From contig NC_052350.1 in the NCBI RefSeq assembly GCF_009727055.1, positions 20,873,862 through 20,937,861 of the forward strand: a stretch of 64,000 nt of DNA. Direction: 5' to 3'. A program made the position numbers and the translations under genes. Of the stretch, positions 1 to 12,200 are shown in pieces (position 1 is the first letter of the stretch; each line of letters opens with the position of its first letter). The stretch is from Benincasa hispida. Lineage: Eukaryota; Streptophyta; Magnoliopsida; Cucurbitales; Cucurbitaceae. The notes under the pieces were generated by a model, which saw only the letters and a program-made list of their open reading frames with translations, ran no database searches and was not told the origin of the DNA.

Positions 1-44
1 TATCTCTTGTTTGCTAGAAAAAAATTATAAAATTTATTTCGAAA

Positions 45-320
45 ATGATGAAGTGTTCATCAATACAAGAAGTAAACAGATTTGCTGGAGTTTTCATCAA
101 AGTTCTCAACGACTGGAGTAACAAATCGTTTGACATGTTGCTGGAATTGTTAAAAGCAGTATTTCCAGCTGGCATCGCTCTATCTACTTCCTTTTATGAA
201 GCTAAGCGAAAATTGCGTGATTTAGGCCTAGGTTATGAGTCTATTCATGCGTGCAAATATGATTGTGTATTGTATTGAAAAGAATTTGCAGATTTGCAAC
301 AATGCCCCGTTTGTGGTTGA
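45..320 (+). pseudogene. TNP2-like CACTA transposase fragment
   Basis: A 77-codon open frame from 45 reads with the conserved pattern seen near the N-terminal part of CACTA TNP2 transposases: a stretch with SFDMLLELLKAVFP, then SFYEAKRKLRDLGLGYE, then IHACKYDCVLY, where a stop interrupts. The same frame continues past the stop with a CPVCG zinc-type motif up to about 318. In the family this region precedes the catalytic Transposase_21 domain, which is absent here. It is a broken remnant. No start codon is claimed as genuine because the coding part is only a piece. Confidence 0.75.
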
Positions 321-909
321 ACTTGGAGTTTTTGTGTGTTTATAAATGTTTATGAAGTTCGAATGTGTTGTGGGGGTGGGTCGAGATTGGTTTAGATTGT
401 TTTGGGGAGAAAGTTTGAGTTTTATGTTCTTGTTTATGAGTTTGGTTTAGATTGTTTGTTTATGAAGTTTGGTTGGACGATTATGACATTTTTTAATGTT
501 TTTGTTTATGAAGTTTGAATGTGTACATGTTTAAAGATTATGACATTTGAATGTTTTTGTTTTATTGTAGGATGCAATTCGGAGATGAGGTTGGACGATT
601 GTTCAAGATGTTGTGTTCCAGACGTTGTTTTCTTTTATGTATTTATTGACGTTGTTTTCATTTTATTTCTTCCATTTATTTCTGAAAACAAATTTCTTTT
701 ATTTAGTATCGACTTTGTTTTATTGTAGGATATTGTAACTTTTCATTTATTTGTTATAAGGTGGACTTTGTTTTCTTTGTTTTATTTATTATGTGGATCT
801 GTTTGAGTTGATTAATGATATTTTACAGGATATTCAAATCAAATTTAAAAAATTAAACATTAAAAATTAAAATTAAAATTAAAAGCCAATATTCAACTAA
901 TGAAGGAAT

Positions 910-1214
910 TCTCCATGCATATTTTAGCGCGTCGGGAGTTCCCGTAACTCTAGACTGATAAAACAAACCAGAATTCCCGACGCATGAAACAAACTGTCGA
1001 GAGTTCGAGAACTCCCGACGGATAAAACAGGGCGTCGGGAGTTGTTTGAAGAACTCCCGACGCCCTGTTTTATGCGTCGGGAGTTCCTCTCCCAACGGAT
1101 TTTTCCCAACCAAACTCCCGACAATCCATTTTTCATCGGGAGAGGATCTCCTGACGTGTTTTCCACCCTTTCCCGGTGAATTATGGCGTCAGGAGAAGTG
1201 CGATTTCTTGTAGT
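910..1214. repeat. CACTA subterminal repeats with a perfect hairpin
   Basis: The motif GTCGGGAG and its complement CTCCCGAC recur in both orientations, much more GC-rich than the surroundings. Arms 1022-1043 and 1052-1073 form a perfect 22 bp inverted repeat with an 8 nt loop. In CACTA elements such subterminal motifs are where the element-encoded protein binds; that role is inferred from the family. Confidence 0.85.
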
Positions 1215-1477
1215 ATTTTTAGATTCATTTTAATAAAATTTTATAGTTTAACTAAAACCACGTATTAATTTGAAGGTTAAATTATTAAAACTATCCCTGA
1301 ACTATATAGGGTTGTTTCATTTGTAATCCTTGAACTTTCATTTTAACCCTAAATAACTTTTTACTTAAAGTCTACTTATCAAAACAAGTCTAAACGCATA
1401 CACAAAAAATAAATAAATAAAGACACAACTTTAATTCTTTCATTTATGTTATTTTTGTTAATCTTAGTCTGCAATTC
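1215..1477. other. AT-rich spacer, no feature seen
   Basis: Unique-looking AT-rich DNA between the CACTA terminus and the start of the large duplication. No open frame with family resemblance and no RNA gene recognised. Confidence 0.6.
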
Positions 1478-1493
1478 TTTTTTTTTTTTTTTT

Positions 1494-3560
1494 CTATTTT
1501 AGATTTGTTCAATTTAACAACAGATAAGCATTCGCAAACCTTTTCTACAAAAACCTTCAAAGGTTGTTTTAAAAAACCTAAATTCTAGGGTTAAAACGAA
1601 ATCAAAGTAATTGAAACAAACTACAAAGGGAAAAATCTTTTATTATTTCCCTCGCCCCTTTTAATAGAATGGTGTATTTCCAATCTAACTGGATTTTAAT
1701 TAATAAAATAATAAAAACAAAATTCTAAGTATACATGAAAATTTGATCAATATAATTTAATTTAAGGGAAATTTTTAAAAATGAAAAAAATAAGACAAAC
1801 CAAAATAACAATTTAATCCTCTCTTATAGAAGCTTATACAAATCTATCCACGTCTATTAGAAATTAATAAAATTCTATCACTAATAGATGTTGATAAAGG
1901 TCTATCAGTATCTATTAATATATTTTTTTACTATTTCTATGAATGGTTTGACATTTTTTTCTATATGTGAAAATTGTCTTTTAATTTTAATTTAAAATCT
2001 AAATTCCCTATAATACAAACCGAAATTTCTACTGGTATTTTTTTCTTTCTTTGTTTTGTTTTTTGTTTTTTACTTTTTTCCACTGTTGTTATATAAACAT
2101 TATAAAAATTAATTAATTAATTATATATAAAAAAAAAAAAAAAGAAGATAATTCGAAGTCCATAGTGAGGCTTTTAATTAAAAAAGCTCTTTTATTTTTA
2201 TAAAAAAAATATTCAGAATTGGAGTGTGTGAGGGACCTGCAAATGCATTTTAAATTATAGCACTTGCAATTATATGTAATTGTAGAAAACACACAAACTT
2301 GTCAATAAAAGTGTGTTGGTTTAATAAATTGTACCTTTCTATAAACATCATAGAAGAACAACATCATTAGAAAAATCCTAAACAATATAATTAAGAAATG
2401 GAATGCACAAATTGTGAAATAAACCAATTGAAAAGATTTTATCTAATTACCATATTCAAATTTAAATATGACAAATAAATTTGAATTTCTTTTACCGTAT
2501 TGGTTTTAACATAGATATGGACAAAACATTTTAGAGCAAGTAGTATCTTTGACAAAGACCAAGGTTAAGGAACATGATCACATCGACTAACATTAACAAC
2601 AAACTTTAATTACCAGAAATTTGACTTGTGTGTTTATTTAGTCGAGAAAATTTGAGAGTGATTCTAAAATAGTTTAAATCATTTTTTTATCCTTTTCAAA
2701 ATAAAAACATGTTTTTAATCCTTTAAAAGTAATTTTGATGATATATAATTTGTATTTAAAGGTATAAATTTTAATATTAAATTAATTTTTAAAGATTAAA
2801 AATTCATTTTAGAGTGATCTTAAATTAAAAATGACAAAAGTGATTTTTAGGATTTCAAATCACTCCCAAACATCATTCTTGTAGCTACAATCTGGATTAC
2901 ATTAACAACATATTGTATTTATAGATTTGATTTGCTAGGGTTTTGGAAGAAAAATCTTTTTAATTGATGATAATCATAAAATCAAAATATGTAACTCCAA
3001 CGTTAGAAAGCTAATTAAAGTGCTAATTGCAAATAATTTAATCTTACTTTTATTTGTTTAAATTATATAATTAAATAAAATATCAATGGTATGGGAACCG
3101 TCCAAATATTTGATAAAATTCATATGAAATAAAAAAATATTATCGAATAGTTTTAATTTCATATTTTAAATGCTAAAAAATGAAATTAATTTTTTTTATA
3201 ATAAATATTTTTTAATTAACAACTATTATTTTATTATATTAGACGTTTTGAATTTTATTTGATATTAAAGGTACATATTTGAAATTAATTTAATTCCTCT
3301 TCCACGTTTAGAATTTATGCTATACATTGATTGTTAATTATTTATTTATATAGATATTTAGTTAATTAATTTAATTTTATCCTTTAAAATTAATTGTCAA
3401 TGACATATTTCATAAATATATAAATTAGAAAGAGGATATAATTGTTGAAAAATGTTTTTCTTAGATTCTAAGTTTTTAATATAGTATAGTTAGATATAGA
3501 TATAAATATAGATATATGGATATTTAGATATTGCCTTATGATGGCTTAATAGTTTTTTGT
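1494..3560. other. Noncoding AT-rich block, no gene seen
   Basis: AT-rich DNA with homopolymer runs and a short TCTATTA/CTAATAGA-rich segment (about 1825-1930) that resembles a foldback MITE relic. No coding region could be supported. The same applies to its twin at 9300-11366. Confidence 0.55.
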
Positions 3561-4149
3561 TTTTTTTTGGCATTTATGTAAATACTTAAATAGAATATAA
3601 CAAATACTCGTGTTCGGCGAGATTTTCGAATAAATTTAATTTGCGAAATTTGAACTTTGCATTCACATTAATTTTCAGTATAGTGAGTATAGTCTCTAGT
3701 ATTTGATCCTTTGATTATTTTTCTCGAAAGGTAAACTTTAATCTTTAAGCTTGTTGATCTTCTTGAATGATCAACCTTTGACTTGTTGATCGGATTGGAT
3801 CGGCTTTTGACTTGTTGATCGGATTGAATCGACCCTTGACTTAGGGTGTTGATCTGGTTGGATTGACTTTCGACTTTTTGGGTTTGAAAGTTGTTTCATC
3901 CTCCAAGCTACAAGAGAGTTATATTCTTCATAGATTTGAGTTATATTTAATTTTCTAGTCTTTTGAGCTATAGAGTTTCAGTCTTTAAAACTTGAGAAAT
4001 GTTATATTCTTCGAATATAAATCTTCTGAGAGATTTGGCTTTCGACTTTTCCAACCTCCAACATGAACGAGTAAAACTTCTATTTATAGAGTTTCATGGG
4101 CCTTACGTGAATTTGGTTAGTTACTCTTGGGCCCAATATCTTTTTTTAT

Positions 4150-4512
4150 CCAAATTTTTCATGACCGAGGAGATCGTTGAGGACGAGTGCGAAGAGTTCA
4201 TGACCAAGGAGATCGTTGAGGACGAGGGCAAAGTGTTCGTGCGGTATTCGTGTTGTGTTGCGGTCGTGTAGATCGAGCGGTCGTGGTTGCTGTTGTTCGA
4301 TCAGAGTCGCGCAACGGAGCGTGGAGACGCCTTCTCATATGTGCATAGAGCTTGATCTCTGTTCATTTGAGTTTGTTCATGCAGTAATTTCTGTATTATT
4401 TGAAAAACTTTTTGTATTGAAGTTGACTATAAATGTAAATGTTTATTCATGATTGTAATTTGGAATAGTCTTGTTCCGCTGCTCATGGAAATCTCGCTTC
4501 CGATTTCCTTCA
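4150..4512 (+). mobile_element. Copia-type LTR, 3' part (relic)
   Basis: The end of this segment (about 4455-4512: TTTGGAATAGTC, then GCTGCTCATGGAAAT, then TTTCCTTCA) matches the last 60 bases of the copia LTRs ending at 41118, 52931 and 58557. Just upstream it carries the same kind of GTTCGTG-rich stretch as those LTRs. A 39 bp tandem repeat (4161-4199 and 4200-4238) gives the open frame at 3999-4271 a repeated 13-residue stretch; I regard that frame as fortuitous. Two direct copies of a TTGTTGATCGGATTG motif lie upstream at 3784-3826. The LTR start is not recognisable. Confidence 0.6.
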
Positions 4513-4739
4513 CCCTCAATAATAAAAATTACTGAAATTACATTATTACTAAAAAAATGTGGGGTGTTACAGATGATAGCCTTTATGATTACCAATGTAG
4601 AAGGATATCATTCTATACCTATATGCATCAATAATGACATACAAACACATTGCATGTATCGCTAAATTAATCAAAAGACCTGATTATTTGCAAACAAATA
4701 TAACATGATATCAGATTCAAACAACAAAAAGCATCAAAA

Positions 4740-5270
4740 CATTACCATTGATAGAAACATATCAACAATAGCCACTATTTGGCAATCATTGATAAAAACA
4801 TATTGATGATAGCAATTGATAGCCCATTTCTCAAATTGAAAGGTATGAGTAATAGCAGTATCACTGATAACAACTATCAATGATAGAAACTGATAGCACA
4901 TTTCTCGAATTGAAAGTTATCATCAATATCAGCTATTGTTATCACCTAATAGTAGCTATCAGTGATATTCACCTATAATAACATCATTGATAGCAGCTAC
5001 TAATAGCACATTTCTTAAATTGAAAGTTTTATCACTGATAACAGTATCACGTATTGCAGCTATCTGCGATAGTAACTAATAGCACACTTCTCAAATTGAA
5101 AGCTATCAATGGTAGCAACTGATAGCACACTTCTCGAATAAAAAAACTACCACTGATAGCTTCTATCAGTGATAGCTACGATAGCAGCTATTCGATGATA
5201 GCCACCAATAGCACACTTCTCAAATTGAAAGCCATAATTGATAGCAGCTATCAGTGATAGCTTTTGATTT
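4740..5270. repeat. Degenerate GATAGC/GCTATC palindromic minisatellite
   Basis: Dense mixture of CTATCA, TGATAG and GATAGCAGC words in both orientations, interleaved with a conserved CTTCTCAAATTGAAAG word that returns at about 4828, 4900, 5010, 5090 and 5216. Spacing is irregular (roughly 70-125 bases), so this is an imperfect tandem array, not a CRISPR-like one. The palindromic words would fold into many small hairpins. Repeated at 12546-13076 in copy 2. Confidence 0.8.
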
Positions 5271-5739
5271 GAGAAAATCGGGAAGCAATGCGCAAAATGG
5301 TATAAGCATGGGTTTTTTTGGTCTTTTACTATTTTTTATTCTATATATGCAATTATTTTATCCTTGTACTACATATTTTATTATTTTGGGCTTGAATTTC
5401 ATTTATGCAACTAGTCCAATAATTAATATATATTAAAGAGGCCTCTTAATCTAGAAAAAGTCCATATCACATTAGATTGGATGAATATTTTTTTAATTAT
5501 AAAATAATAGTTGAGATATAATAATCGAAAAAATATTCTCCATCTTAGCCAGATTATTCACATGAGATTTTTAAAAAAAGAAAATTACGGGAGTGAACTG
5601 ATCGGTTTAACTCGTTGATCTTTACATTTCAAATTAAATATATAATAATAATGAATCTCATTAATAATTTTATTTGATAATGTATGAAATACAATAAATA
5701 TTTTTTTCTCATTAATATATCAAATATATTAAAACCAAT

Positions 5740-6640
5740 TTGAATATTTTTAAAAAATTTCCAACTAAATTGATCCCTAATGGTTTGTATGAACTAGCAA
5801 GGAGACATTATGAATCCATATATTATAACCTTCAATGATCCAAAATTAATTAGTTAAACTCCTTAGTTAATCAATTTTCATTTATTATTATATATTACTC
5901 CACTATAGAACTATAGATGCATTCTTATGTAGGATAAGCTGTGTCCATGGATATAATCATTACAAGTAAATCAATCCTTCACGAGTTGATCGTAATTACA
6001 GCTGGGTTAAATGTTAGTTTTACGCCTGGATAATTACATCTTGCACTTAAGTACCAATGATCCTCTAATTAACAATATGTTTATGACCCAATCATAAACC
6101 GAGTCCCTCTCGGACCAGTGGGAAGGTCGGGCTTTGTTGTTCAAGTCCCGAACCAACACTTAAAAGAGCTACTCGTTTACTTACACTATGTCAAAATGAG
6201 TGAATTACATCTTGTGAAATTACGTTCCAGCTCCCTATTTGGTCAAGTCCCAATCTCACCCATACAAATCAAAGACGAGCTCTCACAAACATGAGTTCAT
6301 AACTCACTCAGAATGCAGATCGAGTCGCATATGATCAGTTATGAAATATTAATCTTTTCAATTAAAGAATTTATAAAGAGAGATTAAATATTTCACAATT
6401 CAGTCTTATACAAACTCATTATATAGGATATTCCCACTCACATGTCTCCGTAAACAATTTAGCTCAAATCATTTGTAACCGTTACAAAGTGAATTGTATT
6501 CATAGTGTCACTATACCTAATCTTATCCATATACTATTATAGACCTTTTAGGTTATTTCTTGTATATGACCTATCAGTATGTCAACCACATATAAGGTTC
6601 AAGATTACATTTATTAACCTTGAATTTCTATTTTAATTAA
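5740..6640 (-). mobile_element. Copia-type LTR relic, minus strand
   Basis: Read on the minus strand, this stretch follows the order of landmarks in the copia LTRs of this window: a step with GGATAAG then GACACTA, a GAGTTTGTATAAGAC step, GAGTTATGAACTC, GTATGGGTGAGA, a GGTCCGAGAGG step, a GTGAAGG step and a TATATCCATGGACACA step. Termini and target duplication were not found, so it is called a relic. Its twin is 13546-14446. Confidence 0.6.
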
Positions 6641-8488
6641 TAATTTAATATTATATATTTAATAATTAAATTAAACAACTATTAAATAACTAATCAACTA
6701 TGATGGGCTAAATGGAAGGAGTACATATATTACCATAATACAATAAATTTTCCTTTATTTTTAGCTGGAGAAATAATTGCTAACTTAAACCAAAATTAAC
6801 AACATGTAATTTTTTATCGAATTAAAAATAATGATGTAATAAATTGCAATGTGCAGAATTTATATTCAACAATTATATTTTTTGAAAAGGAAAAAACAAT
6901 TTAAATAAAACCTCGTGGTTGTCCATCTTCCTTTGATACTAAACCCTAGTCCGTATGTACTCTATGAAATGGCCGACTCGTCGTATGGTCAGTTCCCATA
7001 TTTCCATTGACAACGACAAGTCGTTTAACTATTGCATAAAATTCACGTCATTTTTCGACATTTAAACCCATAACTCAATTTTCTAATTTCCAAAAACAAA
7101 ACAAATTTAAATAAATAACGAAGTATTCCCCATGTGCTTCGTTTCTCTCTTCTTTTGCAATATCCCAAACTCCATATCTTTCTTTACGTACTTCCTCTCT
7201 TATTACTCCTTTGTCAAACACCATACGTGTTACATTACATCCATGTGACACGTTACCGATATTAATTAGAACAATATGACTGACGATTTTAGTATTGTTA
7301 AATTTTTTTAGTTCGATGGTAAAAGAGTATGGATTGAACCATCGATATTTAGTGTCGTTATTAGTTGTTCTAATTGACTTATATAGTCAAGGATTAAAAT
7401 ATTCATTAACGACATGTCGATATATTCATCGATAAATCAATTAATTGAAAAGGTTCAACATTGATATCAAGATTCATTAATCTGTCCAATATATTTTATT
7501 AATACTTGTAAAATATAAAAAACGTCATCTATATATTTTGTCCTATATGAATGTATTGTCGGGAATAACTAACACGGCAAAAGAAAAATAAAATGAAAAA
7601 GGGTTTTTATTAACGTTTGAAGTTAATTTCGAGAATTAATGATTTGTGATTAATTTCAAAAATTAATCTCAATTAATTCTAAAATGGTTTTAAAATTAAT
7701 TTCAAAACGATTTTCTTTTCTGTTATAAAAAGGATCTTACTTTTTCCTTAATAAAACGGATCTCACGGTTTCGAAAAAAAAGAAGATAGAATTTTATTTT
7801 ATTCTAATCTGTTCTTCACTGGTTCTTGGGTAAAATTTTTATTGATTCCAACCCGTTCTTCGACGAGTATACGTCAACAATCAAGAGTTGCGTTAATCTT
7901 AGGGAGCAATTGATTTTGACGATTTAACACCGAGGTTGCGTCAATTTTACTTTCAAGACAGTGGATTCGTCCTCATCGCAGCTATCCTCATTCGATTCCA
8001 ATATATAAATATTAATAATAATATTCATAGCTTAGTTTGGGAGTAAAAACAATATAATTATTAATTTAAATAAAATTTGTATAATTTTTTACTTATAGAA
8101 ATATCTGACTATATTTCTATAATATTAAAATTTCAATATTGATACCGACATCGATATTTTATCCTGGTTTATATTGATTACGCTAACAATTATGGTCTAA
8201 GTCTAACAATGCCTCCTTAATTTAACATCCGATGTCTAGAGTTTTACTTTTACATTCAAAATATAGATACTTTCGTATAATTTTTGTTTTCCTATAAAAA
8301 AAAATGTGTAAAATCAAGTTAAATAATCTTAACGTTGCTTAAAAGAAAAGTTAAATACAAAATGTAGGACTCTCAAATATTATTGATGAACGAAATTATT
8401 CCGAAAATGTCGATAATATATTTATTGTTAAAAAATCAAAATTCATAAAAAAATAGAGAAATTATTTCAACGGTTGAAAATTTACCAC
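6641..8488. other. Noncoding stretch, no gene seen
   Basis: AT-rich sequence. A less AT-rich part near 6900-7260 and another at 7780-8000 contain no open frame with recognisable homology. No repeats with clear ends were identified. The twin is 14447-16294. Confidence 0.5.
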
Positions 8489-8586
8489 ATATAGTAAAAT
8501 TTTAGAACTATCAATGATAGACGTTGATAAACTTCTATAAGTGTCTATCAGCATCTATAATTGATAGTTCTAAAATTTTACTATAT
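8489..8586. repeat. Perfect 27 bp inverted repeat (foldback MITE type)
   Basis: Arms 8489-8515 and 8560-8586 are exact reverse complements (core word TAAAATTTTAGAACTATCA) with a 44 nt spacer that itself contains GATAGAC/GTCTATC. In copy 2 the arms are 16295-16321 and 16366-16392. The architecture is that of a small foldback or MITE element. 8587-9281 beyond it shows no gene. Confidence 0.85.
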
Positions 8587-9281
8587 TTTATAAATATTTT
8601 GGTTGATTTTTCTATATTTAAAAATAGCTCTAAAAAATACTTAAAATACCACATTATTAATCCTTTAAAACTAATTTTGATAAATTTAAGATAACATTTC
8701 AATGTGTAAAATTTAATACTAAATTCATTTTGAGTGATTAAAAAATAGATTTTAGACTGATTTTAAAAATGACAAAAATGATTTTGATGATCACTCTATA
8801 AAATGTACTTCAGTAAATTTAAATAGATCGTGAATAATATTCTTAATATTAATGTTCGTAAAGATAATAATATATTTATAATATTTTTCATGAAATTAAA
8901 ATAATAATAATAGCCAAAGTAAATATAACTTCGGTCATCATACATGTCCAAACAAAAAATATATATATTTATTTAGTTTTTTAGAAGAACTTTATCGTTT
9001 GTAAGCAAGAAAAATGAAAGAATTGAAATGATTTTTTTTTCTTTCTTTCTTTTTTATGGGTAGTAAGGGAGTGAACCTTTAAACCTTAAGAATTGCAAAA
9101 TATTTATGAAGTTTCCAAATTTTTGTTTAATTTCCAATGAAAGTATATAGTCATGACATTTAAACAAAAAAAAAAAAAAAAAGTGAATACCATAAGTCAT
9201 TTTTGGCAACATATTTCAACTTATTTATACAAAATTACGAGTCTAAAAAAAGCTTATGAATATTCTTCACCGTTTCACCCT

Positions 9282-9282
9282 N
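9282..9282. other. Single ambiguous base at contig join
   Basis: The only N in the window. It sits exactly between the end of copy 1 (…TTTCACCCT) and the T run that opens copy 2, so it marks a sequence join, not a polymorphic site. Confidence 0.95.
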
Positions 9283-12200
9283 TTTTTTTTTTTTTTTTTC
9301 TATTTTAGATTTGTTCAATTTAACAACAGATAAGCATTCGCAAACCTTTTCTACAAAAACCTTCAAAGGTTGTTTTAAAAAACCTAAATTCTAGGGTTAA
9401 AACGAAATCAAAGTAATTGAAACAAACTACAAAGGGAAAAATCTTTTATTATTTCCCTCGCCCCTTTTAATAGAATGGTGTATTTCCAATCTAACTGGAT
9501 TTTAATTAATAAAATAATAAAAACAAAATTCTAAGTATACATGAAAATTTGATCAATATAATTTAATTTAAGGGAAATTTTTAAAAATGAAAAAAATAAG
9601 ACAAACCAAAATAACAATTTAATCCTCTCTTATAGAAGCTTATACAAATCTATCCACGTCTATTAGAAATTAATAAAATTCTATCACTAATAGATGTTGA
9701 TAAAGGTCTATCAGTATCTATTAATATATTTTTTTACTATTTCTATGAATGGTTTGACATTTTTTTCTATATGTGAAAATTGTCTTTTAATTTTAATTTA
9801 AAATCTAAATTCCCTATAATACAAACCGAAATTTCTACTGGTATTTTTTTCTTTCTTTGTTTTGTTTTTTGTTTTTTACTTTTTTCCACTGTTGTTATAT
9901 AAACATTATAAAAATTAATTAATTAATTATATATAAAAAAAAAAAAAAAGAAGATAATTCGAAGTCCATAGTGAGGCTTTTAATTAAAAAAGCTCTTTTA
10001 TTTTTATAAAAAAAATATTCAGAATTGGAGTGTGTGAGGGACCTGCAAATGCATTTTAAATTATAGCACTTGCAATTATATGTAATTGTAGAAAACACAC
10101 AAACTTGTCAATAAAAGTGTGTTGGTTTAATAAATTGTACCTTTCTATAAACATCATAGAAGAACAACATCATTAGAAAAATCCTAAACAATATAATTAA
10201 GAAATGGAATGCACAAATTGTGAAATAAACCAATTGAAAAGATTTTATCTAATTACCATATTCAAATTTAAATATGACAAATAAATTTGAATTTCTTTTA
10301 CCGTATTGGTTTTAACATAGATATGGACAAAACATTTTAGAGCAAGTAGTATCTTTGACAAAGACCAAGGTTAAGGAACATGATCACATCGACTAACATT
10401 AACAACAAACTTTAATTACCAGAAATTTGACTTGTGTGTTTATTTAGTCGAGAAAATTTGAGAGTGATTCTAAAATAGTTTAAATCATTTTTTTATCCTT
10501 TTCAAAATAAAAACATGTTTTTAATCCTTTAAAAGTAATTTTGATGATATATAATTTGTATTTAAAGGTATAAATTTTAATATTAAATTAATTTTTAAAG
10601 ATTAAAAATTCATTTTAGAGTGATCTTAAATTAAAAATGACAAAAGTGATTTTTAGGATTTCAAATCACTCCCAAACATCATTCTTGTAGCTACAATCTG
10701 GATTACATTAACAACATATTGTATTTATAGATTTGATTTGCTAGGGTTTTGGAAGAAAAATCTTTTTAATTGATGATAATCATAAAATCAAAATATGTAA
10801 CTCCAACGTTAGAAAGCTAATTAAAGTGCTAATTGCAAATAATTTAATCTTACTTTTATTTGTTTAAATTATATAATTAAATAAAATATCAATGGTATGG
10901 GAACCGTCCAAATATTTGATAAAATTCATATGAAATAAAAAAATATTATCGAATAGTTTTAATTTCATATTTTAAATGCTAAAAAATGAAATTAATTTTT
11001 TTTATAATAAATATTTTTTAATTAACAACTATTATTTTATTATATTAGACGTTTTGAATTTTATTTGATATTAAAGGTACATATTTGAAATTAATTTAAT
11101 TCCTCTTCCACGTTTAGAATTTATGCTATACATTGATTGTTAATTATTTATTTATATAGATATTTAGTTAATTAATTTAATTTTATCCTTTAAAATTAAT
11201 TGTCAATGACATATTTCATAAATATATAAATTAGAAAGAGGATATAATTGTTGAAAAATGTTTTTCTTAGATTCTAAGTTTTTAATATAGTATAGTTAGA
11301 TATAGATATAAATATAGATATATGGATATTTAGATATTGCCTTATGATGGCTTAATAGTTTTTTGTTTTTTTTTGGCATTTATGTAAATACTTAAATAGA
11401 ATATAACAAATACTCGTGTTCGGCGAGATTTTCGAATAAATTTAATTTGCGAAATTTGAACTTTGCATTCACATTAATTTTCAGTATAGTGAGTATAGTC
11501 TCTAGTATTTGATCCTTTGATTATTTTTCTCGAAAGGTAAACTTTAATCTTTAAGCTTGTTGATCTTCTTGAATGATCAACCTTTGACTTGTTGATCGGA
11601 TTGGATCGGCTTTTGACTTGTTGATCGGATTGAATCGACCCTTGACTTAGGGTGTTGATCTGGTTGGATTGACTTTCGACTTTTTGGGTTTGAAAGTTGT
11701 TTCATCCTCCAAGCTACAAGAGAGTTATATTCTTCATAGATTTGAGTTATATTTAATTTTCTAGTCTTTTGAGCTATAGAGTTTCAGTCTTTAAAACTTG
11801 AGAAATGTTATATTCTTCGAATATAAATCTTCTGAGAGATTTGGCTTTCGACTTTTCCAACCTCCAACATGAACGAGTAAAACTTCTATTTATAGAGTTT
11901 CATGGGCCTTACGTGAATTTGGTTAGTTACTCTTGGGCCCAATATCTTTTTTTATCCAAATTTTTCATGACCGAGGAGATCGTTGAGGACGAGTGCGAAG
12001 AGTTCATGACCAAGGAGATCGTTGAGGACGAGGGCAAAGTGTTCGTGCGGTATTCGTGTTGTGTTGCGGTCGTGTAGATCGAGCGGTCGTGGTTGCTGTT
12101 GTTCGATCAGAGTCGCGCAACGGAGCGTGGAGACGCCTTCTCATATGTGCATAGAGCTTGATCTCTGTTCATTTGAGTTTGTTCATGCAGTAATTTCTGT

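Larger units (their letters stand above)
1..1214 (+). mobile_element. CACTA (En/Spm) transposon, terminal part
   Basis: The window opens inside a CACTA-type DNA transposon. Seen: a TNP2-like transposase fragment at 45-320, subterminal repeats built on GTCGGGAG at about 928-1200, and an end at 1202-1214 reading GATTTCTTGTAGT, which is the reverse complement of the usual CACTACAAGAAATC terminus except that the outermost base (1215) is A rather than G. The other terminus lies outside the window, so the TSD cannot be tested. 321-900 is AT-rich spacer without a recognisable gene. Confidence 0.8.
1478..9281. repeat. 7.8 kb direct duplication, copy 1
   Basis: This block recurs at 9283-17087 at a constant offset of 7806 bases: every landmark compared (for example 3999 and 11805, 4471 and 12277, 5254 and 13060) keeps that spacing, so there are no net indels across it. 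The copy begins in a T run (1478-1493) and ends at 9281, next to the only N in the window. The only differences noticed lie at the far end around a poly-A run (9164-9186 against 16970-16991). Near-perfect identity in noncoding AT-rich DNA plus an N at the join points to an unmerged contig overlap or alternative haplotype rather than a real tandem duplication. Confidence 0.97.

Noticed and set aside
3999..4452. Two small overlapping frames as genes (also in copy 2)
   Set aside because: They lie in an LTR-type sequence with an internal 39 bp tandem repeat; no family resemblance.
4740..5270. CRISPR array
   Set aside because: Spacing is irregular, repeats are palindromic and degenerate, and the genome is a plant's.
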